DNA from: Paenibacillus ottowii
GTDB lineage: Bacteria > Bacillota > Bacilli > Paenibacillales > Paenibacillaceae
DNA length: 64,000 bases
Direction of reading: 5' to 3'
Assembly: GCF_006874425.1 (NCBI RefSeq)
Contig: NZ_VIJZ01000003.1
Coordinates: forward strand, 186,001 to 250,000
Below the pieces are notes generated by a model. That model was given only the letters and a program-made list of their open reading frames with translations, had not been told where the DNA came from and did no database searches. Made by a program: the position numbers and the translations under genes. Shown piece after piece: positions 18,670-27,378 of the stretch (position 1 is its first letter; the number at the start of each line of letters is the position of its first letter).

Positions 18670-19095
18670 TTAAAGCTTCAAAATAATGACACCCGCGATC
18701 ATCATACCAATACCTATAAATTGTGGCAGCTTCATCTTTTGCTTCACGATGCCAAACCATCCCTTGATGTCTACCATAAAAGTTAAACATAACTGAGCTA
18801 TCAACAGCGCCGAGATTGTGAATGTAACTCCAATATGTTGGATTGCTGTGACTTCACTAAATATAATGATAGCCGCAAAAGCACCGCCCCAAAGATACAT
18901 CGGCTTTACCTGCTTCATTTCAGCCACACGGCCATCCTTTGTAAACATCCAAACGAATGCTGCCAAAATAAAACCTATGAGCTGAGTAACCGTAGCCGCC
19001 TGCCATGTCCCGATATCGTGACTAATCCATGTATTCGCTACCCCCTGTAGCGTAATACAAGCGCCTCCTAGAAAAGCAAACAAGATTCCTCTCAT
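18670..19095 (-). CDS. DUF606 (YdcZ/DMT-type) half-size membrane transporter
   Basis: A 141-residue membrane protein, the first gene of the operon. It begins M-R-G-I-L-F-A-F-L-G-G-A and has the family motif L-Q-G-V-A-N-T-W-I. It ends in a hydrophobic helix with no soluble tail. It is a homologue of the protein at 17359-17850 rather than a copy. Two different half-transporters in one operon suggest a heterodimeric carrier. Confidence 0.85.
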   Translation of the reverse strand: MRGILFAFLGGACITLQGVANTWISHDIGTWQAATVTQLIGFILAAFVWMFTKDGRVAEMKQVKPMYLWGGAFAAIIIFSEVTAIQHIGVTFTISALLIAQLCLTFMVDIKGWFGIVKQKMKLPQFIGIGMMIAGVIILKL

Positions 19096-19139
19096 AAATC
19101 GTTATTCTCCCCATATCAATGACTTTTGTTATCTATTTA

Positions 19140-19176
19140 AGTATAGGTCAGCCTGCCCATAAAGGACATATGTCCT
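19140..19176 (-). promoter_or_regulatory. Promoter with perfect 14-base palindrome for DUF606/Crp operon
   Basis: A minus-strand -10 TATACT (19140-19145) lies downstream of AGGACATATGTCCT (19163-19176), which is its own reverse complement. A transcript starting 7-12 bases after the -10 would place the palindrome centre at about -36 to -41, and the -35 region is poor. This is the layout of class II activation by a Crp/Fnr protein. The regulator encoded in the same operon is the obvious candidate. Confidence 0.55.
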
Positions 19177-19329
19177 CAATTAATAAAACGTTCTCCATTT
19201 CATTCCGTTCAGCATGCCGCTTCAATTCGGTAGACTTGCGTTAATAAATTAGACAGTATCTAATCATAACCCTCATGTTGGGACACGATAAAACGGAATG
19301 CAGCACACAATTGAGGAGCTGATCGTCAT

Positions 19330-20826
19330 ATGACTAAACAAAATCCGCTGCCTTCTGCGCCGGAATCTCATAAAAAATCCATGCACAAGGGCCGTGCTCT
19401 TAAAATCGCCATTCTGGTGCTGATCCTCTGGTTGATTGCCGTCATGCTGTATCAAACTCATAAACCACTGCCTCCGTTCGTCTCTTATGAAAGTCAGGAG
19501 TATTCCACGAACGAGGTAAACTTTTGGACGGATTTGACCTACCCAACCGGGGATGGAAGCAGTGTACAACATGAAGGGCAAATTTTGAATCGTATGCTAC
19601 GCATCATTGATGACGCCCAGCAATTTATCGTCATTGATCTGTTTCTGTTCAACGATTATAAGCATAAAGGCCAGCACTTCCCTGAAGTCAGCGAACAAAT
19701 GGCCCATCATCTTATCGCTAAAAAGAAAGCCCATCCTGATATGCCTATCTTTTTCATTACAGATGAAGTCAATACCAATTATAACTCTGCTCCCAATCCT
19801 TTGTTAGAGAATATGAAGCGAGTAGGGATTCAGGTCGTGCAGACTGATGTAGACCCGTTGCGGGACTCCACGCCCCTCTATTCAGCCGTGTGGCGTACCT
19901 TTTTTCAATGGTTCGGGCAGCAGGGCACTGGCTGGATTCCCAATCTGATGGCCAGTGACGGACCTGATGTTACGGCACGCTCCTATTTAAAGCTGTTAAA
20001 CGTCAAGGCTAATCACCGAAAATTGGTTGCCAACGAACAAACTGCGCTTATTTCTTCAGGCAATGTTCACGACGCAAGTGCCTATCATTCCAATATTGCC
20101 CTGGAGGTAAAGGGACCGATCATTGCAGATATTTTACAAACAGAGCAGGCGATATTGGACTTCTCGGGTGGAGGACAACTTCCTGCGTATACGCCTCAAA
20201 CAGCACACCTAGTCCCGTCAGGGAAGGACAGCTACCGGATCAAATATCTCACGGAAGGCAAAGTGTATACCTCCGTTCTGAATGGTATTAAGCAGACGAA
20301 GCAAGGGGACAGCATTCATATGGGCATGTTTTATCTAGCTGACCGTAAAGTATTGAATAGTCTGCTGGATGCCTCGGCACGCGGTGTAAACATCCAATTG
20401 CTGTTGGACCCCAATGATAATGCGTTTGGACAAGAAAAAATAGGCATACCTAATCGTCCGGTTGCCCAAGAGTTGTCCGATAAATCAAATGGAAACATTC
20501 AAATTCGCTGGTATCATACTACCGATGAGCAATTTCATACCAAGCTGATTTATATTGCCAAGGCACAAGGAGAGCACTTGATTTGGGGTGGCTCTACAAA
20601 TTTGACCCCCCGTAATTTGGATGATTTAAATTTGGAGAATGAATTGTGGGTGGCCGCTCCGGCGGACAGCAAGCTGACCCGACAGGTGGCGGCCTATTTT
20701 GATAAACTTTGGAATAATCGGGGAGCTGAATACAGTCTGGATTTGGCAGCTTACGAGGATCATTCAACATTTTGGAAAGATATTATATACCGTCTCCAGG
20801 ATATTTTAGGCTTTACTACATTTTAA
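19330..20826 (+). CDS. Membrane-anchored phospholipase D-fold protein with altered HKD motifs
   Basis: 498 residues. One N-terminal membrane segment lies near residues 24-43, followed by two PLD-type repeats. The repeat motifs are H-R-K-L-V-A-N-E and H-T-K-L-I-Y-I-A, so His and Lys of HxKx4D are kept but the Asp is Glu in the first and Ala in the second. The family cleaves or transfers phosphodiesters; full activity is uncertain with these changes. It converges with cardiolipin synthase (35 bases between stops), so the two may act in related lipid chemistry. GGAG lies 11 bases before the ATG. Confidence 0.8.
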   Translation: MTKQNPLPSAPESHKKSMHKGRALKIAILVLILWLIAVMLYQTHKPLPPFVSYESQEYSTNEVNFWTDLTYPTGDGSSVQHEGQILNRMLRIIDDAQQFIVIDLFLFNDYKHKGQHFPEVSEQMAHHLIAKKKAHPDMPIFFITDEVNTNYNSAPNPLLENMKRVGIQVVQTDVDPLRDSTPLYSAVWRTFFQWFGQQGTGWIPNLMASDGPDVTARSYLKLLNVKANHRKLVANEQTALISSGNVHDASAYHSNIALEVKGPIIADILQTEQAILDFSGGGQLPAYTPQTAHLVPSGKDSYRIKYLTEGKVYTSVLNGIKQTKQGDSIHMGMFYLADRKVLNSLLDASARGVNIQLLLDPNDNAFGQEKIGIPNRPVAQELSDKSNGNIQIRWYHTTDEQFHTKLIYIAKAQGEHLIWGGSTNLTPRNLDDLNLENELWVAAPADSKLTRQVAAYFDKLWNNRGAEYSLDLAAYEDHSTFWKDIIYRLQDILGFTTF

Positions 20827-20861
20827 CGTGGAGATTACGACTGTAGCCCATTCGTTGAAGC

Positions 20862-22373
20862 CTACAATAGCGGTGAAAGCAGACGAGCGAGCGATTCCAT
20901 TAAACGTTTGAACAGACGCTTCTTCATGAATTCCTCGCGTACGATCAAGCTGGCATTGTGCAAATCCCGCTCATAGTCGTTCACCATCTGCTGCACACTG
21001 TGGGTTTGAATCAATAGAGCGTTCACTTCAAAATTCAAATGAAAGCTGCGCATATCCATATTGGCTGTCCCAATAGTCGCAACCTCCCCGTCAATAATGA
21101 GAAGCTTGGAGTGAAGGAACCCTTTTTCATATTCATATACCTTGACTCCAACCTCAAGCAACGATTGGAAGTACGAGTGGGATGCGAGAAAAGGCAGCCA
21201 TTTATCCGGTTTTGCGGGAAACAGAATACGCACGTCCAATCCGGATAGAGCAGCCATGCGCAAAGCAGTCAGGATATCTTCATCCGGGATAAAATACGGA
21301 GTGGCAATCCAGACGGATTTTCGGGCAGATGTGATCATGGAGAAAAACAGATTTTTAAGCACTCTCCGCTCATTATCCGGGCCGCTGGCAATAATCTGTA
21401 CGCCGCCGTCCGTGATCGGTTCAATATCGGGAGACAGATATTCGCGATCCAGCACGGATTCGCCCGTCATATGAAGCCAATCCTGTAAAAATATAAGTTG
21501 CAACGTCCGCACCGCTTCGCCCTTCACAATCATATGCGTGTCACGCCAGAAGCCGTAGGCTTTGTTGCGGCTGAGATACTCATCTCCTACATTTAGGCCA
21601 CCGATTAACCCGATATTACCGTCGATAACTACAATTTTACGGTGATTACGGTAGTTTACCCGGCTGGAGAAGAACAAGATCCGGGCGCCGCCGTATGCGA
21701 CAACCTCTACTCCTGCATCTTTCATTTCCTTCAAAAATGCTTTCGATAACTGAATACTACCGACCGCATCGTACATAAATCGAACCTTAACACCCGCTTT
21801 AGCCTTTTCGATCAAAATTTTCTGAATGCTGGTACCGATATCATCCGACCGGAAAATGTAATATTCCATATGGATATGATGCTGCGCCTTGCGCAGTTCT
21901 TCCAGCAGCGTGGAGAAAGTTTCATCTCCATTATTCAGAATTTTAGTTTCTGTCGCAAAATAAATCGGGGAGCGGGCCAATCTCCGGGCCAGACGCATCA
22001 ACTGCTGCTGCTCATCTGTAAAGCAGGTCAGATCTCGCTTGACCCGCAAAGCATCCTTTTCGATACGCTCGTACGCCTGTTGGTCACGCAATGCCTTTTT
22101 GTCATACTTACGACGCTTGAATACATTTTGCCCAAACAAAAAGTAAAGAGGAAGTCCAACAACTGGCAGCAACGCCAGCAACAAAATCCAGGACATAGTA
22201 GTGGAAGGATTACGATTCTCCGAAAAAATAATCAGACTTATGGAAATAACCGTCAGAGTAGAGAAAATACTGATGACAGTTCCTTCATTTTTGCCGATGT
22301 AATTAAACAAGCCAAAATAATAAATAATAAACACCAGAACCGCAATCAATACGGCCAGTAAGCTCCGCCTCAT
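20862..22373 (-). CDS. cls: Cardiolipin synthase
   Basis: About 503 residues. Two N-terminal membrane helices are followed by two PLD domains with intact motifs H-R-K-I-V-V-I-D and H-S-K-L-L-I-I-D, each followed by G-x-x-N. It condenses two phosphatidylglycerol molecules into cardiolipin and glycerol at the membrane. A GTG exists at 22385, but GTGAGG placed 6 bases ahead of the ATG at 22373 favours the latter. No terminator is evident between it and the converging gene. Confidence 0.95.
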   Translation of the reverse strand: MRRSLLAVLIAVLVFIIYYFGLFNYIGKNEGTVISIFSTLTVISISLIIFSENRNPSTTMSWILLLALLPVVGLPLYFLFGQNVFKRRKYDKKALRDQQAYERIEKDALRVKRDLTCFTDEQQQLMRLARRLARSPIYFATETKILNNGDETFSTLLEELRKAQHHIHMEYYIFRSDDIGTSIQKILIEKAKAGVKVRFMYDAVGSIQLSKAFLKEMKDAGVEVVAYGGARILFFSSRVNYRNHRKIVVIDGNIGLIGGLNVGDEYLSRNKAYGFWRDTHMIVKGEAVRTLQLIFLQDWLHMTGESVLDREYLSPDIEPITDGGVQIIASGPDNERRVLKNLFFSMITSARKSVWIATPYFIPDEDILTALRMAALSGLDVRILFPAKPDKWLPFLASHSYFQSLLEVGVKVYEYEKGFLHSKLLIIDGEVATIGTANMDMRSFHLNFEVNALLIQTHSVQQMVNDYERDLHNASLIVREEFMKKRLFKRLMESLARLLSPLL

Positions 22374-22510
22374 AACTAACCTCACTTCCAGTGGACTGCA
22401 TTTAAACAGGTATTCTTCATTATATTGTACATGAGCCCCTTATTTCTTCCCACTTATTTATTTAAATGTTGATTAAAAAAGTGCACAGCACATAACGAAA
22501 TGTCTTGGTG

Positions 22511-22556
22511 TTGACACTTACTTTTTTTCATGCAAAAATAAACTAACGAACGTTAG
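22511..22556 (+). promoter_or_regulatory. Promoter and TetR operator of the SMR exporter operon
   Basis: A perfect TTGACA (22511-22516) is followed 17-18 bases later by an A-rich weak -10. Immediately after it comes the inverted repeat CTAACG-AA-CGTTAG (22543-22556). The repeat ends 13 bases before the probable TTG start of the TetR gene and overlaps the likely transcription start, the usual arrangement for autorepression. Confidence 0.65.
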
Positions 22557-22569
22557 GTAGGTGATAATA

Positions 22570-23187
22570 TTGGGGATGGAAGAGATTCGAAAGGCCGCTC
22601 TTTTCCAATTTGCCGCCAATGGGTATGAGGGAGCATCCTTGAGCAGTATTGCCGCCGAGGTTGGAATCCGAAAACCGTCTATATATGCGCACTTTCAGGG
22701 TAAGGAGGATCTGTTTTTGCAGGTGGCAAGGTATGCGTTTCAAGAGCAGAATTTACGTATTTTTCAATACTTTACGGAACGCAAAGAACAATCGCTGGAG
22801 CATACACTGCATGACTTCCTCTTCTGGATGGAGCAGGAATATGAGAGCAATAACTCAGCCAAGTTTATGCTTCGTTTTTCCTTCTTTCCACCTGTATCTT
22901 TATATAACGAGGTACTGAATATTGTGAATCCCTTTCTCGATAAAATGGAGCGAAAATTAACTCGTCGCCTCCGAAATGCACGGGATCGGGAACCTTTTGC
23001 ACATATGAAACCAGCGGATATGGCTTTAGCCTACATGACATTGGTGGATGGAATTATAGTAGAGCTGCTGTACAGCGGAAGTACCAACTACCACCGAAGG
23101 TTAAACGCGGCATGGCCTATTTTTTGGCGTGGGATTACGTTAACTTCATCTCATGAAGGCTCAAGCAGTCTGAATTGTAAAATATAG
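22570..23187 (+). CDS. TetR/AcrR-family transcriptional regulator
   Basis: About 205 residues. The N-terminal TetR helix-turn-helix is recognisable by [13 protein letters not shown], then [16 protein letters not shown] helical ligand-binding domain follows. Start choice is between TTG 22570 (AGGTAGGTG ends 6 bases upstream), GTG 22561 and ATG 22576. It is followed after 22 bases by two small multidrug resistance genes, which it probably represses until an inducer binds. Confidence 0.9.
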   Translation: MGMEEIRKAALFQFAANGYEGASLSSIAAEVGIRKPSIYAHFQGKEDLFLQVARYAFQEQNLRIFQYFTERKEQSLEHTLHDFLFWMEQEYESNNSAKFMLRFSFFPPVSLYNEVLNIVNPFLDKMERKLTRRLRNARDREPFAHMKPADMALAYMTLVDGIIVELLYSGSTNYHRRLNAAWPIFWRGITLTSSHEGSSSLNCKI

Positions 23188-23209
23188 TAAATCAAGGAGA
23201 ACATTCATC

Positions 23210-23551
23210 ATGAATCGCAGTTGGATTTACGTTTTTGTTGGAGGCCTGATTGAGGTCGTATGGGTATCAGGTTTGAAGCATGCAGATTCTGTACTCACCT
23301 GGGCTGTAACTGTGCTGGCTGTGTTGGCCAGCTTTTATTTAATCATGAAGGCTGCAAAACGCCTGCCTGTAGGCACGGTGTATGCTGTATTTACCGGACT
23401 GGGCACAGGGGGAACCGTCGTAGGCGAAATGCTGCTATTCGGGGAACCGTTTCAATGGTCCAAAACGCTGTTAATCGCCCTTTTGCTAGCAGGTGTGATC
23501 GGCTTGAAGTTAGTTACCGATCGTGATGCTCAGGAAGGGAGTGGTGCCTAA
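23210..23551 (+). CDS. SMR-family exporter subunit (YkkC-like)
   Basis: A 113-residue, four-helix small multidrug resistance protein. It carries the membrane glutamate near residue 15 ([13 protein letters not shown]) used for proton coupling and the W-A-V motif of helix 2. AAGGAG lies upstream. It pairs with the next gene, whose ATG directly follows its TAA, suggesting a heterodimer like B. subtilis YkkCD. Related SMR proteins export guanidinium or quaternary ammonium compounds; here no guanidine riboswitch precedes the genes. Confidence 0.9.
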   Translation: MNRSWIYVFVGGLIEVVWVSGLKHADSVLTWAVTVLAVLASFYLIMKAAKRLPVGTVYAVFTGLGTGGTVVGEMLLFGEPFQWSKTLLIALLLAGVIGLKLVTDRDAQEGSGA

Positions 23552-23866
23552 ATGGCTTGGATTGCACTGGTTATTGCGGGATGTTCGGAAGTGCTTGGAG
23601 TCATCGGCATGAAGGGAGTTACGGTCGGCAAAGGGTGGAAGGCTTTGGCACTTATGATCCTATCCTTTATTCTTAGCTTTTCTCTGCTCAGCTACGCCAT
23701 GAAAAGTTTGCCCATGGGAACCTCCTATGCCGTATGGACAGGCATCGGGACGGTCGGTAGTACAGTTACAGGCATGTTCTTGTACGGTGAGCAAAAAAGC
23801 GTACTGCGTGTTTTATTCATCGCCATGATTCTGGCCGCAGCACTGGGCTTAAAGCTGATTTCTTAA
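23552..23866 (+). CDS. SMR-family exporter subunit (YkkD-like)
   Basis: A 104-residue, four-helix SMR protein with the key Glu at about residue 13 (G-C-S-E-V-L-G-V-I-G-M-K) and the helix-3 signature G-T-S-Y-A-V-W-T-G-I-G. It starts at the base after the stop codon of its partner. Paired SMR genes usually encode the two opposite-facing halves of one antiporter. Confidence 0.9.
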   Translation: MAWIALVIAGCSEVLGVIGMKGVTVGKGWKALALMILSFILSFSLLSYAMKSLPMGTSYAVWTGIGTVGSTVTGMFLYGEQKSVLRVLFIAMILAAALGLKLIS

Positions 23867-23880
23867 AGGAGTGATGCCTT

Positions 23881-24813
23881 GTGATTACCACCGTAACGCT
23901 TAACGCAGCCGTGGATAAAATCTACACGGTTGCAGGCTTTGGACTGAATGCCGTCCACCGCATTGAAGGTGGCCTGACAGTGCCTGGCGGCAAGGGCGTA
24001 AATGCCGCTCGTGTCATTCGCACGCTAGGTCAGCCTGTGCGAGCGACCGGGTTTGTAGCCGGGCACACGGGGCGGCTGCTCATCGACGGGTTGAGCGCGG
24101 AAGGCGTAAGCGCCGATTTCATCGAAACGGCACACGGGGAAACCCGTCTCGCCATTACCGTGCTCGACCCGGCAGCCCGCACGCAGACCGAGCTGATTGA
24201 GAGCGGCCCGACCGTTGGTCCGCTTGAACTAGCCGCGCTGCGGCGCAAAATTGCGACCCTTGCCGAGGATTCGGCTTGGGTCGTTCTCTCCGGCAGCCTG
24301 CCACCCGACTGCCCGCCCGATCTGTACGCCGAGCTGTGCACGCTGGCGAAGGAGCACGGCGCGCGGGTGGCGCTGGACGCGAGCGGTGAGGCGCTGCGCT
24401 TGGGCCTGCGCGGAAAGCCTGACCTCGTGAAGCCTAACGAGGACGAGGCTGCCCGCTTCGCGGGAATCGACGCCGCGCGCCCGGATGCCGCTGAAGCGGC
24501 GGCCTCGCAGCTGCTGGAAGCCGGAGCGCAGCTGGCCGTCATCTCGCTCGGCGCGCGCGGGGCACTCGCGGTAACGCGCGATGCACGCTACCGCGTAAGC
24601 CTGCCGGACGCGGACATTGTCAGCGCGCTCGGCAGCGGTGACGCCATGGTCGCCGGGCTGGTTAGCGGCGCGGTGGCGGGGCTGGATCTCCCTGCCATGC
24701 TACGGCAGGGAGCAGCTTGCGGCACGGCGGCGGCTCTGCACGCCATGGCTGGCAAAATCGAGCTCCAGGACGTGGAGCGTCTGGAGCAGGGAATTAAGGT
24801 GGCGCTGTTATAA
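23881..24813 (+). CDS. 1-phosphofructokinase-type PfkB sugar kinase
   Basis: A 310-residue kinase of the PfkB family, 1-phosphofructokinase/tagatose-6-phosphate kinase branch. It begins T-V-T-L-N-A-A-V-D, with P-G-G-K-G-V-N-A-A-R near residue 37 and the anion-hole/base motif G-S-G-D-A-M-V-A-G near residue 250. It phosphorylates a sugar phosphate with ATP; the exact sugar is not fixed by sequence. The start is GTG after AAAGGAG. It lies 14 bases after an SMR gene, in an operon without the usual FruR or FruA partners. The gene is clearly GC-richer than its surroundings. Confidence 0.88.
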   Translation: MITTVTLNAAVDKIYTVAGFGLNAVHRIEGGLTVPGGKGVNAARVIRTLGQPVRATGFVAGHTGRLLIDGLSAEGVSADFIETAHGETRLAITVLDPAARTQTELIESGPTVGPLELAALRRKIATLAEDSAWVVLSGSLPPDCPPDLYAELCTLAKEHGARVALDASGEALRLGLRGKPDLVKPNEDEAARFAGIDAARPDAAEAAASQLLEAGAQLAVISLGARGALAVTRDARYRVSLPDADIVSALGSGDAMVAGLVSGAVAGLDLPAMLRQGAACGTAAALHAMAGKIELQDVERLEQGIKVALL

Positions 24814-24831
24814 TTCAGCGTCACCTTTTTT
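24799..24831 (+). terminator. Intrinsic terminator overlapping the kinase stop codon
   Basis: GGTGGCGCTG / CAGCGTCACC stem followed by TTTTTT. The 5' arm lies in the last codons of the kinase gene. Confidence 0.92.
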
Positions 24832-24913
24832 ATCCAACCATTCACCTAATTTAATGTCACAAATAATAGCTTTCCGAACCAATGAATGTTCCAAATATGC
24901 GTTTCTCAGCTGA

Positions 24914-25090
24914 CTTACAGCAAAATCCTATTTTGCCCACGGAGCAAGAACCTTTGTGGAACCCAATCAGCTTACACTTGGTGAACCCCCTTTGGTTGTA
25001 ACAAACGCCTTAGTCCACAGCCCTAATGGTGAGATTATTGAATTTATCGAGGATGTTGATTTTGATATGTCCCTATCGAAAAAAAAGTAG
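24914..25090 (+). pseudogene. Gene remnant, 58 open codons without a start
   Basis: An open frame runs between a TGA at 24911 and a TAG at 25088 with protein-like composition (for example E-P-P-L-V-V-T-N-A-L-V-H and G-E-I-I-E-F-I-E-D-V-D-F-D). No ATG or ribosome binding site stands at its beginning; the only possible start is a GTG about 13 codons in. It reads like the C-terminal end of a lost gene. The family was not recognised. The rest of 24832-25180 shows nothing supportable. Confidence 0.35.
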
Positions 25091-25208
25091 CTCACGTAGC
25101 TATTATGACCTAAATCCCCTTGGAAAAATTAAACTATTCCTAAGTATATCCGATATATTGATTATCGCTTGGTTAAAGGAGTAGATTATCATTTCAATTG
25201 ATTTTAAT

Positions 25209-25673
25209 GTGTATTGGTTTCATTTTAGCTCCGATCTGCTCATGCCGTTGTTCAGTTTGATCGGTCTGCTGTTCATCTATTTTGGATTTAAAACGATTCG
25301 TCGCCATCGTTATCGTAAACGCCACTGGGTCCGTACCAAAGGGCAAATCGTAGATGCTCATATCGAAGTAGACGTAGATGTCGTTCCTTTTGACCGTGAC
25401 GATCCGGTAGATACCAGCTACACCCGCCGATTAAAGGTACGCTTCTATACAGCTTCAGGTGAAGCCGTGGAATTCTGGAATCCTTATAGTACCAATCTCA
25501 GCCTCAACCGGGTTGGCAGCAAGATTAAGGTACTATACAATCCGGCCAACCCTCGGGACGCCCGAATTGCTGGCGGTGTCAATGGTGCAGGCTGTCTGGC
25601 CTTTATGTTGTTTTTGATCGGTGTCCCCTTTGCTTTGAGCGGGGTATTGACGATATTAAAATTTTTCTTCTAA
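25209..25673 (+). CDS. DUF3592-domain membrane protein
   Basis: A 154-residue protein with an N-terminal helix, a soluble beta-rich domain of about 80 residues (R-L-K-V-R-F-Y-T-A-S-G-E; V-L-Y-N-P-A-N-P-R-D-A-R) and a C-terminal helix, the DUF3592 layout. Function unknown. The first recognised start in frame is GTG at 25209, but AAAGGAG lies 27 bases upstream. The only codons in frame at proper spacing are ATT or ATC (25185-25193), so either an unusual ATT start is used or the site is degenerate. It converges with the LysE gene 11 bases away with no terminator between. Confidence 0.75.
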   Translation: MYWFHFSSDLLMPLFSLIGLLFIYFGFKTIRRHRYRKRHWVRTKGQIVDAHIEVDVDVVPFDRDDPVDTSYTRRLKVRFYTASGEAVEFWNPYSTNLSLNRVGSKIKVLYNPANPRDARIAGGVNGAGCLAFMLFLIGVPFALSGVLTILKFFF

Positions 25674-25684
25674 CAAGGTCCGGA

Positions 25685-26299
25685 TCACATACTGTTCATA
25701 AAATTTATGGCCATATAAATGGCCAGCCCCAAAATAATCAGTGCTGATATTTTGTTGAGCACAGTACCAAAATTTCCTTCTGAATCCATGCGTCCTACAA
25801 GCCGCCCTGCCGTTGCCAGACCCACAAACCATATCCACGATACGGACACAGCGGCCAGACCGAAGGCCCAGCGTTCCACGCCATTATATTGCAGGGAGCT
25901 GGTTCCAATTACACCAACTGTGTCGAGTATGGCATGTGGATTCAGTAGCGATACCGAGGCAGCAAAAACCATCTGGCGTTTTGGCAGCATCGGCTGACTT
26001 TCTCCCGAGGAAGCAGCCTGCGAGTTCCAAAGAGTCCAGGCCATATACAGTAAAAACAAACAGCCTGCTGCATAAAGCACATTCGTGAGCCATAAAAATT
26101 GCTGCAAAATGAGGGATACGCCCCCAACGGCAAGCGTAATCAGGATGGTGTCACAAACACCTGCTGTAATGACAGCAGGCAGTGCATTGCGAAACCGCGA
26201 CTGGGACGCCCCCTGATTAAACACAAACACATTTTGTACCCCTAAAGGCAGAATCAACCCCAATGCCAACAAAACGGCATGAATAATAGCTTCTAGCAT
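25685..26299 (-). CDS. LysE/ArgO-family amino acid exporter
   Basis: About 204 residues, six membrane segments. Early signature L-G-L-I-L-P-L-G-V-Q-N and the conserved N-P-H-A-I-L-D-T of the LysE fold. Family members export basic amino acids such as lysine and arginine. Upstream in-frame ATG 26326 overlaps mobA; the ATG at 26299 has GGGGGAG 8 bases before it and is chosen. It follows mobA by 23 bases and is probably co-transcribed, although the two functions are unrelated. Confidence 0.9.
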   Translation of the reverse strand: MLEAIIHAVLLALGLILPLGVQNVFVFNQGASQSRFRNALPAVITAGVCDTILITLAVGGVSLILQQFLWLTNVLYAAGCLFLLYMAWTLWNSQAASSGESQPMLPKRQMVFAASVSLLNPHAILDTVGVIGTSSLQYNGVERWAFGLAAVSVSWIWFVGLATAGRLVGRMDSEGNFGTVLNKISALIILGLAIYMAINFMNSM

Positions 26300-26322
26300 G
26301 TTATGTACTCCCCCAAGAATCA

Positions 26323-27081
26323 TCACATATCCTCTCTCTCATCTTCCACTATTCCTTTCTGTCTCGATACGTCTTCTGTACACTCCAATTGTTTCACGAT
26401 AAGCTGGTAGTCTTGTGGATAGTTCATGTTGAACACAGCTTGCTTCCACATGTCTAGGCTCGCCCCCGGCCATTCACCAGCTCTCTCATAATGAACGTTC
26501 AAGGAATTCAGCCAGTCGATCAGACGCAGGCTTCCACTCCGTAAACATTGCTCCGCAGACGGCAGTACACTTCGATGATATACTCCCAGCAACGGATGTA
26601 TACGTCCATCCACAGATGCAATCACCGCCTGTAATGCTGGCTGTGTTGACTGAGGAAATAGGTCATTTTCATAAAACGGTACCTGTTCTCTTTGCGCATG
26701 TTTTTGTTCACTCGCTACCTTTTGTGCAGCTGTCCAGTTCGTTGCGTGAGAAAGTAAAGCCTGCAATATCTCTGGCTGCACAAAGGGCATATCGCAGGCT
26801 ACGACGATCCCCCATTCCGTTTTGGAAGCAGAAAGTCCTGCATGGATACCGCTCAAAGGCCCCAAACCGGGATATAGATCTGCCGTCGTTTCCAGCCCAA
26901 GTTCTCTATATTGTTGTGTATCCCGCGTTACCACAATAACTCGCCTCGCAACTTTTCCTAGCACAGCAGCGATTCTCTCCAGTATCGTAACTCCTTCGAA
27001 CTGGAGCAGTGCTTTGTTCTGGCCCATTCTGCTAGAACGTCCACCTGCCACGATAATTCCGGTCACCTCCACCATCACCAT
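26323..27081 (-). CDS. mobA: Molybdenum cofactor guanylyltransferase
   Basis: A 252-residue nucleotidyltransferase. The GTP-binding G-I-I-V-A-G-G-R-S-S-R-M-G-Q-N-K motif lies near the N-terminus, with G-P-L-S-G-I-H-A-G-L and the metal-binding C-D-M-P-F. It attaches GMP to molybdopterin to make the bis-MGD cofactor used by DMSO-reductase-family enzymes. One such enzyme is encoded at 34069-36201 in this window. It is longer than usual (about 200 residues) because of an insertion around residues 125-160. GGAGG lies upstream. Confidence 0.9.
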   Translation of the reverse strand: MVMVEVTGIIVAGGRSSRMGQNKALLQFEGVTILERIAAVLGKVARRVIVVTRDTQQYRELGLETTADLYPGLGPLSGIHAGLSASKTEWGIVVACDMPFVQPEILQALLSHATNWTAAQKVASEQKHAQREQVPFYENDLFPQSTQPALQAVIASVDGRIHPLLGVYHRSVLPSAEQCLRSGSLRLIDWLNSLNVHYERAGEWPGASLDMWKQAVFNMNYPQDYQLIVKQLECTEDVSRQKGIVEDEREDM

Positions 27082-27349
27082 CGCACCTCCTTTTTTCCTA
27101 AAAAACGATCATGAAACAGCGGTAGCTCTAATAATAGCATTTATTATAAAGCATAAAAACTTTGTAACCCGCAAAACATCTGTGTGAACTAACCATATAT
27201 GGACTCCAATGCGACAATTCATCTGTATATCGCGTTTTAGAACTACAAAAATTAAAGCTAACAATATAAAGCAGTAATTATTAATTCATTTAAATCAATA
27301 TCAAACTAGTATAATCAAATAATTATTACATAATTGTAATTTTATTGGT

Positions 27350-27378
27350 TTGTTAACCCTTTCAACACATGATACATT
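27350..27378 (+). promoter_or_regulatory. Promoter of MFS transporter gene
   Basis: TTGTTA (27350-27355), 17 bases, TACATT (27373-27378), about 70 bases before the TTG start. The rest of the AT-rich stretch 27082-27450 holds no recognisable gene or riboswitch. Confidence 0.5.

Noticed and set aside
23165..23210. Guanidine riboswitch before the SMR pair
   Set aside because: Only a 22-base gap separates the TetR gene from the first SMR gene, too short for the ykkC RNA.
24030..24542. Serine/alanine-rich minus-strand frame opposite the sugar kinase
   Set aside because: A GC-rich antisense shadow of a clear PfkB gene.
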